Assembly (NCBI GenBank): GCA_034520625.1
Contig: JAXHNI010000014.1
Location: 62,001 to 126,000 of the forward strand
DNA length: 64,000 nt
Source of the DNA: JAANXG01 sp034520625
GTDB taxonomy: Bacteria > Pseudomonadota > Gammaproteobacteria > Arenicellales > JAANXG01
Reading direction: 5' to 3'
The position numbers and the translations under genes were made by a program. This document shows positions 8,724 to 18,501 of this stretch, in pieces; positions within the stretch are counted from its first letter, which is position 1, and each line of letters begins with the position of its first letter. The notes under the pieces are model-generated. The model saw only the letters and a list, made by a program, of their open reading frames with translations. It was not told the DNA's origin and did no database searches.

Positions 8724-11700
8724 GTGAGCGCGCTGCAAGACTACAACCAGATTCAGAGACAGAAACTGCTTGAGCAGATTCTCCGAGATGCTCCCAGGGA
8801 AGCGGTGTTCGCCGGTGTCGACAGGTTTCTCAAGCGCTACTTCAGCGACGTGCCGCCGGAGGACATGGTGGACCGGGACGTGGACAGCCTGCGGGCCATG
8901 GCCATCGGCCATGCCGAGTTCGCCCAGAAGCGCCTCCCCGGCCGGCCCCTGATACGAATATTCAATCCCACCATCGCGACCCACGGCTGGCAGTCCACCC
9001 ATACCATCGTCGAGGTGGTCACCGACGACATGCCCTTCCTGGTGGACTCGGTGGGGATTGCCCTGAACCGCCGGGGCCTGACCATTCACCTGACGGTGCA
9101 CCCACTGATCCGGCTGCTGCGCGACGACGAGGGCAACCTCCTGGAATTCGTCGATGCCGGCCGCGAGGGCGCCCGCGCGGAGTCGTTCCTGCACATCGAG
9201 ATCGACTGCGAAACCTCCGAAAAGCAGCTCCAGAAGATCAGGGAAGACCTTGAAAAGGTGCTGCATGACGTGGCCTGCGCCGTTGAGGACTGGAAACCGA
9301 TGCTGGACCGGGTGCCGCGGGTGCAGCAGGAGCTCGCTTCGCCGCCGGCCTCCCTGGACGCGGACGAGGTCAACGAGGCCAGCGAGTTCCTGGACTGGCT
9401 CGCGGACAACCACTTCACCCTCCTGGGTTACCGGGAGTACGACCTGCGGACCGACGACAGCGGCGTCGACGTACTGAAGATCGTGCCGAGCTCCGGCCTC
9501 GGGATCCTGCGGGAGCGCGACGACCAGGAAGTGTCCCAGTCGTTCAGGGAGCTGCCCGCCGAGCTCCAGCGCCTGGCGCGCGAGCCGAACATCCTGACCC
9601 TGACCAAGGGCGTGGCCCGCTCCACCGTGCATCGGCCCAGTTACCTGGACTATGTCGGCGTCAAGCGCTTCGACGACGAGGGCAACGTCGTCGGCGAATT
9701 CAGGTTCATGGGGCTTTATACCTCCAATGTATACGCCTGCGACCCCTACGAGATCCCGGTGGTGCGGCGCAAGCTGCAGTACGTGACGGACCGCTCGGGG
9801 CTGCAGCGCAACAGCCACGCGGACAAAACCCTGCAGACGATCCTGAGGAACTATCCCCGCGACGAGCTGATCCAGATACCCGCCGAGCTGCTGTACCAGC
9901 ACGCCATCGGCATCCTGCATCTCCAGGAACGCCAGCGCCTTCGATTGTTCACCCGCCTCGACCCCTACCGGCGCTTCGTGTCCTGCCTGATCTTCGTGCC
10001 GCGGGAGCGGTATGACACCCGCCTGCGCAAGCGCTTCGAGGACATATTGATGTCCGCGTTCAACGGCAAACGCGTGGAGTTCAACATTCACCTCGGCGAA
10101 TCCCTGCTTGCGCGCGTCCACCTGCTGATCCATACCGACCCCCGCGTCGACAGCGACGTCGACCTCAAGGCCCTGGAGTTCGAGCTGGCCGAGGCCGCCC
10201 ACAGCTGGCGGGAGAAGCTCGGCAGCGCGTTGAAGAAACAGTACGGGGAGGAGACCGGCAACGAGCTGCTCAAGCGATACCACGAGGCGTTCCCGGTGGG
10301 TTACCGGGATGAGTTCTCTGCCGCCCTGGCGGTGCGCGACATCCTTGCCCTGGAAAAGCTCCGGAAGGGCCGTGAGCTGGAGATGGACCTGTACCGCATC
10401 CCCGGGGACGCGCCGCACACGCTGCGCCTTCGCGTCTACCAGCCCCATGATCCCATTCCGCTGTCGGATATCCTGCCCATGCTCGAAAACATGGGCCTGC
10501 GAGTGATTGCTGAACGGCCCTACAAGCTGCACCTCGCCGACGGCGAATCATGGATCCACGACTTTCGCATGGCCATGCGCAGCGAGACCCAGACCAACCC
10601 CCAGGAAGTCGTGGAGCGCTTCAGCGACGCGTTCGTCGGCGTCTACCAGGGGGAAGTCGAGAACGACGGGTTCAACCGGCTGGTGCTCGAGGCAGACCTG
10701 GACTGGCGCCAGGCCATGACTCTGCGGGCGCTTTGCCGCTACCTGATGCAGCTGCGCATGCCCTTCAGCCAGGCCTACGTGGAGTCCACGCTGTCCCGGA
10801 ACAGCGCCATCACCAAGGCACTGGTGGAGTATTTCGAGGCGCGCTTCGATCCGTACCGCACCCGGGGCGAGGACGAACTGGAGGAATTGAAAGCCGGCAT
10901 CACGGCGCAGATCAACGAGGTGAGCAGCCTGGACGAAGACCGCATACTGAGCCTCTATCTCGCGGTCATCGACGCCACCCTGCGCACCAACTACTACCAG
11001 AAGGACGACGAGGGCAGGCTGCCCTCGTACCTTGTGATGAAGCTCAGCCCTGAGGGCATCAGCATCGCGCCGAAACCGCGGCCGAAATTCGAGATATACG
11101 TCTATGCACCGTGGGTAGAGGGCGTGCATCTGCGCGGCGGCAAGGTGGCGCGCGGCGGCCTGCGCTGGTCCGACCGCCGGGAGGACTTCCGTACCGAAGT
11201 GCTCGGCCTGATGAAGGCGCAGATGGTGAAGAACGCAGTGATCGTCCCGGTGGGCGCCAAGGGCGGCTTCGTGGTGAAGCAGCCGCCGTCCAGCCCAGAC
11301 GCGCTGAAGGAAGAGGTGGTGCGCTGCTACAGCACCTTCATCCAGGGCCTGCTGGATCTCACCGACAACCGGGTGGACGGCGAGATCGTGCCGCCCAAGA
11401 ATACGGTGCGCTACGACGATGACGACCCGTACCTGGTGGTCGCTGCCGACAAGGGCACCGCGACCTTCTCGGATCTCGCCAACAGCATCGCCGACCGGAA
11501 CAATTTCTGGCTCGGGGACGCGTTTGCCTCCGGCGGGTCCGAAGGCTACGACCACAAGGGCATGGGCATCACCGCCAGGGGCGCCTGGGAATCGGTCAAG
11601 CGGCATTTCCGCGAACTGGGCCGGGACTGCCAGGCCGAACCGTTCACTGTTACCGGCATAGGAGATATGGGCGGCGACGTGTTCGGCAACGGCATGCTGC

Positions 11701-13559
11701 TGTCCCGGCAGATCAAGCTCGTCGCCGCCTTCAACCACCTTCATATCTTCATCGACCCGGACCCCGACCCGGAAACCAGCTTTCAGGAGCGCGAACGCCT
11801 GTTCAAGCTGCCCCGCTCCGGCTGGAACGACTACGACAGCGCGTTGATCTCCGAAGGCGGCGGCGTCTACGAGCGCAGCGCCAAGTCCATCACCCTGTCC
11901 GACCGGGCCTGCGAGGCGCTGGGCATTTCCACATCCGTCCTGACTCCCAATGAACTCATGGCCGCCATTCTCCGGGCGCCGGTTGACCTGCTCTGGAACG
12001 GCGGCATCGGCACCTTCGTCAAGAGCAGCGACGAATCCCACGCGGACGTCGGCGACCGGGCCAATGACGCCATACGGGCCGACGGCGAAGAGCTGCGCTG
12101 CCGGATCGTCGGCGAAGGCGGCAACCTCGGCCTGACCCAGCTCGGGCGGATCGAGTACTCACGCAACGGCGGCCGGGTGAACACCGATTCCATCGACAAC
12201 TCGGGGGGGGTGGACTGCTCCGACCACGAGGTGAACATCAAGACCCTGCTGGGCCAGGTGATCGCCGACGGCGAGATGGACATGGATGAACGCAATGCCC
12301 TGCTGCGTGAGATGACGGACGAGGTCGCGGAGCTGGTGCTGACCAACAACTACCGCCAGGCCATGGCGATCAGCATCTCCAACTACCAGCGTCGGGAGCG
12401 GTTCGACTCCTACGTCAGGCTCATGCGGGCCATGGAGCGCCGGGGCATCCTCGACCGGGCGCTGGAAGACCTGCCCGACAACGACGTCATCAAGGAGCGC
12501 CAGAACGAGGGCGAGGGCCTGTGCCGGCCGGAGCTGGCGATCCTCCTGTCCTACGTAAAAATCGACGTCTACCAGAGGCTGCTGGCTTCGGAGGCGCCCG
12601 AGGACCCGTGGCTTTCGACGGACCTGCACCGCTACTTCCCGCGGGCGCTCACCGAGCGATATGACGCTGCAATGGAGCATCACCCCCTGCGGCGCGAGAT
12701 CATTGCCACGCACCTCACCAACAGCCTGGTGAATTCCGCCGGCTACACGCTGGTCCAGCGCTACTGCGACGAGCTGGGATACTCCATCGACAACCTGGTC
12801 AGGGCATACGCCGCGGCCCGGGACATCTTCGACATCCCCTCCTACCGGCGGGACATCGAATCCCTGGACAACGTGGTCGCCAACGAAGTACAGATAGAGT
12901 TGCTCCTGGAAGGCGGGCGCCTCATCGAGCGGGCCGCCGCATGGCTGCTGCAGAACGCCAAGATGCCCCTGGATATCAGCAGCACCGTCGAGCGTTTCCG
13001 CTCCGGAATCGAAACCATCCGCGGAAACCTGTTCGACCTGGTGGTGGAGCCCCACCGGGAGGGCCTGGAAGCCAAGGCGGCGCAGCTCGAGAAGCAGGAC
13101 GTACCCGCCGCCATGGCAAAAACCTCGGCATCCCTGGGCGCCCTGCTGTCGGGACTGGATATCATCGAAGCGGCGTCGAGCTGCGACAAGGACCTGGAGC
13201 AGATCGCCGCACTGTACTTCAAGCTCGGCGACCAGTTCGAGGTGTACTGGCTGCGGGAGCAATTATCGAAACTGGAAGTGGAGCGCCACTGGCAGCGCCG
13301 CGCCCATGACGGCCTGTACTGGGACCTGTACCGCTACCAGCATCTGCTGACGCTGGACATCGCGGCTTCGGTGGGCGACGGTATCGACGATATCGACACG
13401 GCGATATCAAAGTGGGTGGAGGAAAACCGGGAACGCCATGAGCGGCTGCGAACGGTGCTGTCCGAGCTGCGGGACACCGACAGACCGGACTTCTCCATGA
13501 TCACCGTCGGCGCCCGGGAGCTCAAGGCCCTGGTCGACCACGTCTCGAAGCCCTCGTAG
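8724..13559 (+). CDS. gdhB: NAD-specific glutamate dehydrogenase, 180-kDa class
   Basis: 1611 residues, the size expected for the very large NAD-GDHs first described in Streptomyces and Pseudomonas. The start is GTG at 8724 preceded by AAGGGGGA at 8713-8720. A long N-terminal regulatory region with ACT-like segments leads to the catalytic domain: GGLRWSDRREDFRTEV near residue 812, the catalytic lysine in PVGAKGGF (about 843-850), and the dinucleotide-binding VTGIGDMGGDVFGNG near 975. A long C-terminal domain follows. The enzyme deaminates glutamate to 2-oxoglutarate and feeds amino-acid carbon to the TCA cycle. It is probably a monocistron. Confidence 0.95.
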   Translation: MSALQDYNQIQRQKLLEQILRDAPREAVFAGVDRFLKRYFSDVPPEDMVDRDVDSLRAMAIGHAEFAQKRLPGRPLIRIFNPTIATHGWQSTHTIVEVVTDDMPFLVDSVGIALNRRGLTIHLTVHPLIRLLRDDEGNLLEFVDAGREGARAESFLHIEIDCETSEKQLQKIREDLEKVLHDVACAVEDWKPMLDRVPRVQQELASPPASLDADEVNEASEFLDWLADNHFTLLGYREYDLRTDDSGVDVLKIVPSSGLGILRERDDQEVSQSFRELPAELQRLAREPNILTLTKGVARSTVHRPSYLDYVGVKRFDDEGNVVGEFRFMGLYTSNVYACDPYEIPVVRRKLQYVTDRSGLQRNSHADKTLQTILRNYPRDELIQIPAELLYQHAIGILHLQERQRLRLFTRLDPYRRFVSCLIFVPRERYDTRLRKRFEDILMSAFNGKRVEFNIHLGESLLARVHLLIHTDPRVDSDVDLKALEFELAEAAHSWREKLGSALKKQYGEETGNELLKRYHEAFPVGYRDEFSAALAVRDILALEKLRKGRELEMDLYRIPGDAPHTLRLRVYQPHDPIPLSDILPMLENMGLRVIAERPYKLHLADGESWIHDFRMAMRSETQTNPQEVVERFSDAFVGVYQGEVENDGFNRLVLEADLDWRQAMTLRALCRYLMQLRMPFSQAYVESTLSRNSAITKALVEYFEARFDPYRTRGEDELEELKAGITAQINEVSSLDEDRILSLYLAVIDATLRTNYYQKDDEGRLPSYLVMKLSPEGISIAPKPRPKFEIYVYAPWVEGVHLRGGKVARGGLRWSDRREDFRTEVLGLMKAQMVKNAVIVPVGAKGGFVVKQPPSSPDALKEEVVRCYSTFIQGLLDLTDNRVDGEIVPPKNTVRYDDDDPYLVVAADKGTATFSDLANSIADRNNFWLGDAFASGGSEGYDHKGMGITARGAWESVKRHFRELGRDCQAEPFTVTGIGDMGGDVFGNGMLLSRQIKLVAAFNHLHIFIDPDPDPETSFQERERLFKLPRSGWNDYDSALISEGGGVYERSAKSITLSDRACEALGISTSVLTPNELMAAILRAPVDLLWNGGIGTFVKSSDESHADVGDRANDAIRADGEELRCRIVGEGGNLGLTQLGRIEYSRNGGRVNTDSIDNSGGVDCSDHEVNIKTLLGQVIADGEMDMDERNALLREMTDEVAELVLTNNYRQAMAISISNYQRRERFDSYVRLMRAMERRGILDRALEDLPDNDVIKERQNEGEGLCRPELAILLSYVKIDVYQRLLASEAPEDPWLSTDLHRYFPRALTERYDAAMEHHPLRREIIATHLTNSLVNSAGYTLVQRYCDELGYSIDNLVRAYAAARDIFDIPSYRRDIESLDNVVANEVQIELLLEGGRLIERAAAWLLQNAKMPLDISSTVERFRSGIETIRGNLFDLVVEPHREGLEAKAAQLEKQDVPAAMAKTSASLGALLSGLDIIEAASSCDKDLEQIAALYFKLGDQFEVYWLREQLSKLEVERHWQRRAHDGLYWDLYRYQHLLTLDIAASVGDGIDDIDTAISKWVEENRERHERLRTVLSELRDTDRPDFSMITVGARELKALVDHVSKPS

Positions 13560-13618
13560 CACGGCCGCGGGAGAATCCCCTGCCCGCCGAAAGGCAGGGC
13601 CGTTCCATGCCTGCTTCG

Positions 13619-13776
13619 ACACCGAACGAAGGGTTCCCTCGCCCCCCGCAGGGGGAGAGGGAGCAGGATCGCACCAAAAGACACAGCACCACACCCGAAC
13701 GCAGGGTCCCCTCGCCCCCGCAGGGGGAGAGGGAGCGGGGATCACTGGCGTGCCAGGCCTGAAGCCTGACCTACAA
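13619..13776. repeat. Intergenic GC-rich repeat cluster, second copy
   Basis: Two tandem units of the type CCTCGCCCCCGCAGGGGGAG, each preceded by a CGAA(C/G)GNAGGG module, then a GCCTGAAGCCTGACCTACA segment. The same modules occur in inverted order at 5428-5590. It fills the gap between the convergent gdhB and aspartoacylase-like genes. A weak 7-bp hairpin at 13578-13598 lacks a T-tract. Confidence 0.7.
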
Positions 13777-13796
13777 GCCCCGAGCCCCTAACCCCA

Positions 13797-14846
13797 TTAA
13801 TCATCCTGCTCCAGGTACTCCGCCTGGAACGTATCCACGTACTCGGCGACTTCCTCCGCGTCGGAAAACTTCGCCACGTGAAGCACGGCGTCGCCCTCAT
13901 GGACCAGGGGCAGATGCGTGCACCCGATCACGATGCCGGGAAAGTCCGCGACAATCGGTTCCTGGCTCTCTCCGTAGGGGTCCGCCACCACGGCCAGTGT
14001 GTCTCCCTCGGACACCTTGCTGCCCAGGGGCTTGATGCTGAGCAGCACGCCGCCTTTAGGCGCCCGCACCCAACGGCTGCTTCTTGATACGTAAGGTTCC
14101 CGCTTCTTTTTCGAGCTCCGGGACGGGCGGAGCATGCCGAGCTTGCGCATCACCCCCAGCACGCCCTGCACCCCGACGCGCACCGAGATTTCGTCGTAGC
14201 GCAGCGCTTCGCCCGCCTCGTACACCAGCATCGGCAGGCCGGACTCACTGACCGCGGCGCGCAGCGAACCGTCCCGGATGTTGGCATCGAGCACCACCGG
14301 AACGTCGAACGCCCGGGCAAGCTCGAGGTTCTCCTTGTCGGTCAGGTCCGCCCGGATCTGCGGCAGGTTGAACCGGTGCTGGGCACCAGTGTGCAGGTCG
14401 ATGCCGTGGGTGGCATTGGACACGATTTCGGTCATGAACAGGTGGGCCAGGCGCGCGGCCAGGGATCCCCGGGTGGTGCCCGGAAACGAGCGGTTGAGGT
14501 CGCGGCGGTCCGGCAGGTAGCGGGACTGCGCCAGCACCCCGTAGGGGTTCACGATGGGCACCGCCAGCAGGGTGCCCCGCATCCTTTCCATGGCGCGGTG
14601 ACGCACCAGGCGCCGCACGACCTCGATGCCGAGCAGCTCGTCTCCGTGCAGCGCGGCGCTGACGAACAGACGCGGGCCGTCCTGCCTGCCCCGGATGACA
14701 TGGACCACCATGGCCATCTCGGTGTGGGTGTACAGGTGCGGGATGGGAAGCTCGAGCGTCCGCCGGGTGCCGGGGCTGACGGTGGCCCCGTTGATAAACA
14801 GGTCGGAAGCTTTGGGGCGCCGGGTCCGCCCCTCCTGCCCGGCCAT
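13797..14846 (-). CDS. Succinylglutamate desuccinylase/aspartoacylase-family zinc hydrolase
   Basis: 349 residues from ATG 14846, whose A overlaps the last base of the rimK stop (TGATG). The M14-type zinc site is visible as HGDE (H67, E70) and DLHTG (H152), with NRSFPG in between. A C-terminal barrel-like segment follows (GGVLLSIKPLGSKVSEGDTL). Family members deacylate N-acyl amino acids. Genes of this type commonly follow rimK in proteobacteria, and the translational coupling here suggests a role linked to RimK, possibly hydrolysis of a glutamate or N-acyl-glutamate product. That role is inference. Confidence 0.85.
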   Translation of the reverse strand: MAGQEGRTRRPKASDLFINGATVSPGTRRTLELPIPHLYTHTEMAMVVHVIRGRQDGPRLFVSAALHGDELLGIEVVRRLVRHRAMERMRGTLLAVPIVNPYGVLAQSRYLPDRRDLNRSFPGTTRGSLAARLAHLFMTEIVSNATHGIDLHTGAQHRFNLPQIRADLTDKENLELARAFDVPVVLDANIRDGSLRAAVSESGLPMLVYEAGEALRYDEISVRVGVQGVLGVMRKLGMLRPSRSSKKKREPYVSRSSRWVRAPKGGVLLSIKPLGSKVSEGDTLAVVADPYGESQEPIVADFPGIVIGCTHLPLVHEGDAVLHVAKFSDAEEVAEYVDTFQAEYLEQDD

Positions 14847-15754
14847 CAACCCTTGCCGCGGGTCTTGGTTCGATGGAGCTTGGCGTGCTTTTCCAGGAAC
14901 TGAATGATCAACGACGCGATATCCTTGTTCGTGGCCTTCTCGATGCCTTCCAGGCCGGGGGAGGAGTTGACCTCCATGACCACCGGCCCGTGGTTGGAGC
15001 GCAGGATATCCACACCGGCCACGTTCAGGCCCATCTTCCTGGCGGCGCGAATTGCGGTGGATCGCTCTTCGGGCGTCAGGCGGATTATCTTTGCCGTGCC
15101 GCCCCGGTGCAGGTTCGAGCGGAACTCTCCCTCCTTGGCGCTGCGCATCATGGCGGCCACCACCTTGTCACCCACGACGAACGCCCGGATATCCGAGCCG
15201 CCTGCCTCTTTGATGAATTCCTGCACCAGGAAGTTCGCCCGCAGCTGGCGGAAGGCATCGATGATGGTCTCCGCGGCCTTCCGCGTTTCCGCCAGTACAA
15301 TGCCCTGACCCTGGGTACCCTCCAGCAGCTTGACCACCAGCGGCGCGCCGCCCACCAGGCTGATGAGGTCGTTGGTATTGTCCGTGGAAGCCGCGAAGCC
15401 GGTAAGCGGCAGCCCGATCCCCGCCCGCGCCAGGATCTGGAGGGAACGAAGCTTGTCCCGGGACCGCGTGATGGCGACGGACTCGTTCAGCGGATACGTG
15501 CCCATCATCTCGAACTGGCGCAGTACGGCGCAGCCGTAGAAGGTCACCGACACGCCGATACGGGGAATGACCGCATCGAAAAACTCCAGCTCCTCCCCCG
15601 CGAGGTGAACACTGGGCTGATGGGAGGCGATGTCCATGTAGCATTTCAGCGTCGGCACCACCTTGATGTCGTGCCCACGCTCCCGGGCGGCCTCCAACAG
15701 CCGCTTGTTCGAGTAGAGCCGGCTGCCGGCCTGGCTAAGCAGTGCTATGCGCAT
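14846..15754 (-). CDS. rimK: RimK-type ATP-grasp ligase (ribosomal protein S6 glutamate ligase)
   Basis: 302 residues with the RimK N-terminal domain (MRIALLSQAGSRLYSNKRL), the ATP-grasp loop KLLEGTQGQGIVLAE, and the metal/ATP site VDILRSNHGPVVMEVNSSPG near the C-terminus. RimK adds glutamates to the C-terminus of ribosomal protein S6, and purified enzyme can also make poly-alpha-glutamate. The start overlaps the 3' end of rimB by 20 bp and the stop overlaps the next gene by one base, so all three are translationally coupled. Confidence 0.93.
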   Translation of the reverse strand: MRIALLSQAGSRLYSNKRLLEAARERGHDIKVVPTLKCYMDIASHQPSVHLAGEELEFFDAVIPRIGVSVTFYGCAVLRQFEMMGTYPLNESVAITRSRDKLRSLQILARAGIGLPLTGFAASTDNTNDLISLVGGAPLVVKLLEGTQGQGIVLAETRKAAETIIDAFRQLRANFLVQEFIKEAGGSDIRAFVVGDKVVAAMMRSAKEGEFRSNLHRGGTAKIIRLTPEERSTAIRAARKMGLNVAGVDILRSNHGPVVMEVNSSPGLEGIEKATNKDIASLIIQFLEKHAKLHRTKTRGKG

Positions 15755-16199
15755 GTTCTTTGATTCGATATCGACCGAGTTTGAAGGAAGCGGCGGGGTC
15801 CACGAGATATCTGCCCCGGATAGCCGAGCGACCGAGGAGCATCCGGAATTTCATGGTATCGCGATCGGTCAAGGTGAGCTCGATGGGCCAGGAATCGGTA
15901 CCCGCCGTGATCGTGGTCATAATTGCGATGCGCCGTTCCCGGTTGCCGCCGGAGTCGGTGATATCTCGCTCATCGAGCACATCGGCTTCACAGACGATTT
16001 CGTATTTTGAACTCATTTGCTTTGGGTGTAAACCGAACCGCACCCGCGGTGCACCCTTATGGTGAAAGCGTTCGATGAAGTAAGTGTGCAGTGCGGATGT
16101 GCGCGCACCGGTATCCACCTTGCACTTGATGATGCGCACGTCCAGATCCGGCAGGGACACCCACTCACGCCAGCCCAGTATGTTCAGATCGTTACCCAT
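15735..16199 (-). CDS. rimB: RimB, retropepsin-like/ATP-dependent zinc protease family
   Basis: 154 residues. The aspartic-protease-like signature KVDTGARTSALH (27-38, D29) and a later LLGRSAIRG segment mark the family (PF05618 type). In Pseudomonas RimB works with RimK as a regulator and processing protease of S6 glutamation. It is first in a three-gene operon, rimB-rimK-aspartoacylase-like, with a 20-bp overlap into rimK. The start at 16199 lies 111 bp from the fadB stop. Confidence 0.88.
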   Translation of the reverse strand: MGNDLNILGWREWVSLPDLDVRIIKCKVDTGARTSALHTYFIERFHHKGAPRVRFGLHPKQMSSKYEIVCEADVLDERDITDSGGNRERRIAIMTTITAGTDSWPIELTLTDRDTMKFRMLLGRSAIRGRYLVDPAASFKLGRYRIKEHAHSTA

Positions 16200-16310
16200 A
16201 CCTGTTCAGCCTTGAGATGACAAAACGAAGCCATTGTGAGTCGGACACCGCGCGGGGCCGGACATTCGATTGCCGCGGCGCATCGACCACCGCCGGGGGC
16301 GCCGCGCGCA

Positions 16311-18458
16311 TCACTTGAAAAAGCGGTCGCCGCGCTTCGCCATGTCGCGCAGACCTTCCGTTGGATGATAGGCGCGGCCAAGCTCGCTGAACCGGTCCGC
16401 CATCTCGCAGAAGCGGGACGCTCCGACCGTATCGATGTACCGCAGCGCGCCCCCCCGAAACGGCGGAAAGCCGAGGCCCCAGATCAGGCCCATGTCAACG
16501 GCCGCAGCGGAGCTGACAATACCCTCCTCGTAGCAGCGCACGGCTTCCAGGCACATGGGAATCATCATCCGCCACTGGATTTCCTCGTCGGAAAACTCCC
16601 GTGTTCCGGCGGCCACCCGGGCGACGATTTCGAACGCCGCATCGTCCTCCGTTTTCGCGGGCCTGCCCTTCGCGTCCCGCTCGTAGCGGTAGTAGCCGCT
16701 GCCGGATTTCTGGCCCAGGCGACCGTTCTCGTACATCAGCGTGGACGCGGACTTGAAGTCCAGCTTCATCCGGTCGGGGTAGCCCTCCGCCACCACGGCG
16801 GCGGCATGATGGCCGGTATCGATCCCCACCACGTCCATCAGGTAGGCCGGGCCCATCGGCCAGCCGAAGCTCTCCATGACCCGGTCGACCTGCCGGAAAT
16901 CGGCGCCGTCCCGGAGCAGCAGCTCGAATCCGTTGAAGTAGGGGAACAGAATCCGGTTGACCAGGAATCCCGGGCAGTTGTTGACCACGATCGGGCTTTT
17001 CGACATGGCCCGGGCGAACGCCACCGTCGTGGCGACGGTCTCCTCCGATGTCCGTTCTCCCCGGATGACTTCCACCAGCGGCATGACCGGCACGGGATTG
17101 AAAAAATGCATGCCGCAGAACCGCTGCGGTTTTTCGAGGGCCGTGGCAAGCTCGTCCACGGAGATCGTTGAGGTGTTCGTGGCGATCACCGCCTTGTCGC
17201 CCACAACCCCTTCCACTTCCGCCAGCACCGACTTCTTGACATCCCTGTTCTCCACGACGGCCTCTATCACGATGTCCGCTCTCTCGACGTCGTCGTATGA
17301 CAGCGTGGGCGTAATCCGACCCAGCACTTTCTCGAGCTCGTCTTCACGCGCCCGACCGCGCTCGATGCGCTTGGTCATCTGTTTCCTGGCTTCCGCCAGC
17401 CCCTGATCGACGGCCTCCTGCCGGATGTCCTTCATCACGATCGGCGTGCCCTTCAACGCCGACTGGTAGGCGATCCCGCCCCCCATGATGCCCGCGCCCA
17501 GCACCGCTGCGCTCTCGAGGGGTCGTGCGGACTTCTCGTATTGGCGTGCTTCGCGCTTCATGGCCTGGTCGTTGAGGAACAGGCCCACCAGGCTGTGTGC
17601 CGCGTCGGTCCGGACCACCTCGGTGAACGCCCGACATTCGATGTCCGAGGCTTCCTCCCGGCCGGTGACCACGTGCCGTTCCATCGCATCGAGGGCGATG
17701 CCGGGCGCCGGGTAGTGCTCGCCGGCGTGCTTCGCCAGCTGCTCGCGGGCTGCTGAGAAAATCCCGCTCCGCTCCTGTTCGCCGAGGTCGACCGGTTCCG
17801 TTTTCTTCCGGCGCCTCGACACGTGGTCGAGCTCTCCCGACTCGCATCGGCGCAGCACGTCTTTCGCGGATTCCAGCAGCGCGTCCGGCGCCGTCATCTC
17901 GTCCACGGCGCCGCACTTCAAAGCATCGTCCGCGCCGTGGTCCCGGCCCAGGGTGACCCATTCGATCGCCTTGTCCAGGCTGATGACCCGCGGCAGGCGC
18001 ACGGTGCCGCCCCATCCCGGGAAAATGCCGAGCTTGACCTCGGGCAGCCCGACTTTCGCGGTGGTGGCCATGACCCGGTAGTCACAGGCCAGGGCGACCT
18101 CGAACCCACCGCCCAGGGCGATGCCGTTGATGGCCGCCACCGTGGGGAAAGGCAGGTCCTCGAGTGCGGAGAAGGTGCGGTGCACCGAGAGCATCTGTTC
18201 TCTCAGCGCCTCCGCCGGTTGCGCGAACCACTCGCCGAACTCGGTGATGTCCGCACCCACGATGAACACGTCCTTGGCGCTGGTCAGCACCATGCCCTTG
18301 ACGCCGGACTCCCCGGCCACGCGGTCCAGGCCTTCCCGCAGCTCGCGGAGTGTCACGGCATTGAACTTGTTCACCGACTCGCCGCTCAGGTCGAATCGCA
18401 GCTCGGCAATCCCGTCTGCGTCGACATCGATCTGTATGGCCTGACCGTGGTAAAGCAT
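16311..18458 (-). CDS. fadB: Multifunctional fatty-acid oxidation protein, alpha subunit (enoyl-CoA hydratase/3-hydroxyacyl-CoA dehydrogenase)
   Basis: 715 residues from ATG 18458 (MLYHGQAIQIDV), preceded by AGGAG; a longer frame from 18533 has no family support. The N-terminal crotonase domain contains GLPEVKLGIFPGWGGTVRLP. The NAD-binding domain starts AAVLGAGIMGGGIAYQS, followed by NTSTISVDEL, the catalytic HFFNPVPVMPLVEV and NNCPGFLVNR. It performs hydration and dehydrogenation in beta-oxidation. No fadA thiolase adjoins it, which is unusual for fadB. It sits last in a run with squalene-hopene cyclase, nudC and a DECR-like reductase. Confidence 0.93.
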   Translation of the reverse strand: MLYHGQAIQIDVDADGIAELRFDLSGESVNKFNAVTLRELREGLDRVAGESGVKGMVLTSAKDVFIVGADITEFGEWFAQPAEALREQMLSVHRTFSALEDLPFPTVAAINGIALGGGFEVALACDYRVMATTAKVGLPEVKLGIFPGWGGTVRLPRVISLDKAIEWVTLGRDHGADDALKCGAVDEMTAPDALLESAKDVLRRCESGELDHVSRRRKKTEPVDLGEQERSGIFSAAREQLAKHAGEHYPAPGIALDAMERHVVTGREEASDIECRAFTEVVRTDAAHSLVGLFLNDQAMKREARQYEKSARPLESAAVLGAGIMGGGIAYQSALKGTPIVMKDIRQEAVDQGLAEARKQMTKRIERGRAREDELEKVLGRITPTLSYDDVERADIVIEAVVENRDVKKSVLAEVEGVVGDKAVIATNTSTISVDELATALEKPQRFCGMHFFNPVPVMPLVEVIRGERTSEETVATTVAFARAMSKSPIVVNNCPGFLVNRILFPYFNGFELLLRDGADFRQVDRVMESFGWPMGPAYLMDVVGIDTGHHAAAVVAEGYPDRMKLDFKSASTLMYENGRLGQKSGSGYYRYERDAKGRPAKTEDDAAFEIVARVAAGTREFSDEEIQWRMMIPMCLEAVRCYEEGIVSSAAAVDMGLIWGLGFPPFRGGALRYIDTVGASRFCEMADRFSELGRAYHPTEGLRDMAKRGDRFFK

Positions 18459-18501
18459 CAATGGCTCCTGTCTTGGATGAGTATGTTGCCGGGCCGGCGG
18501 A

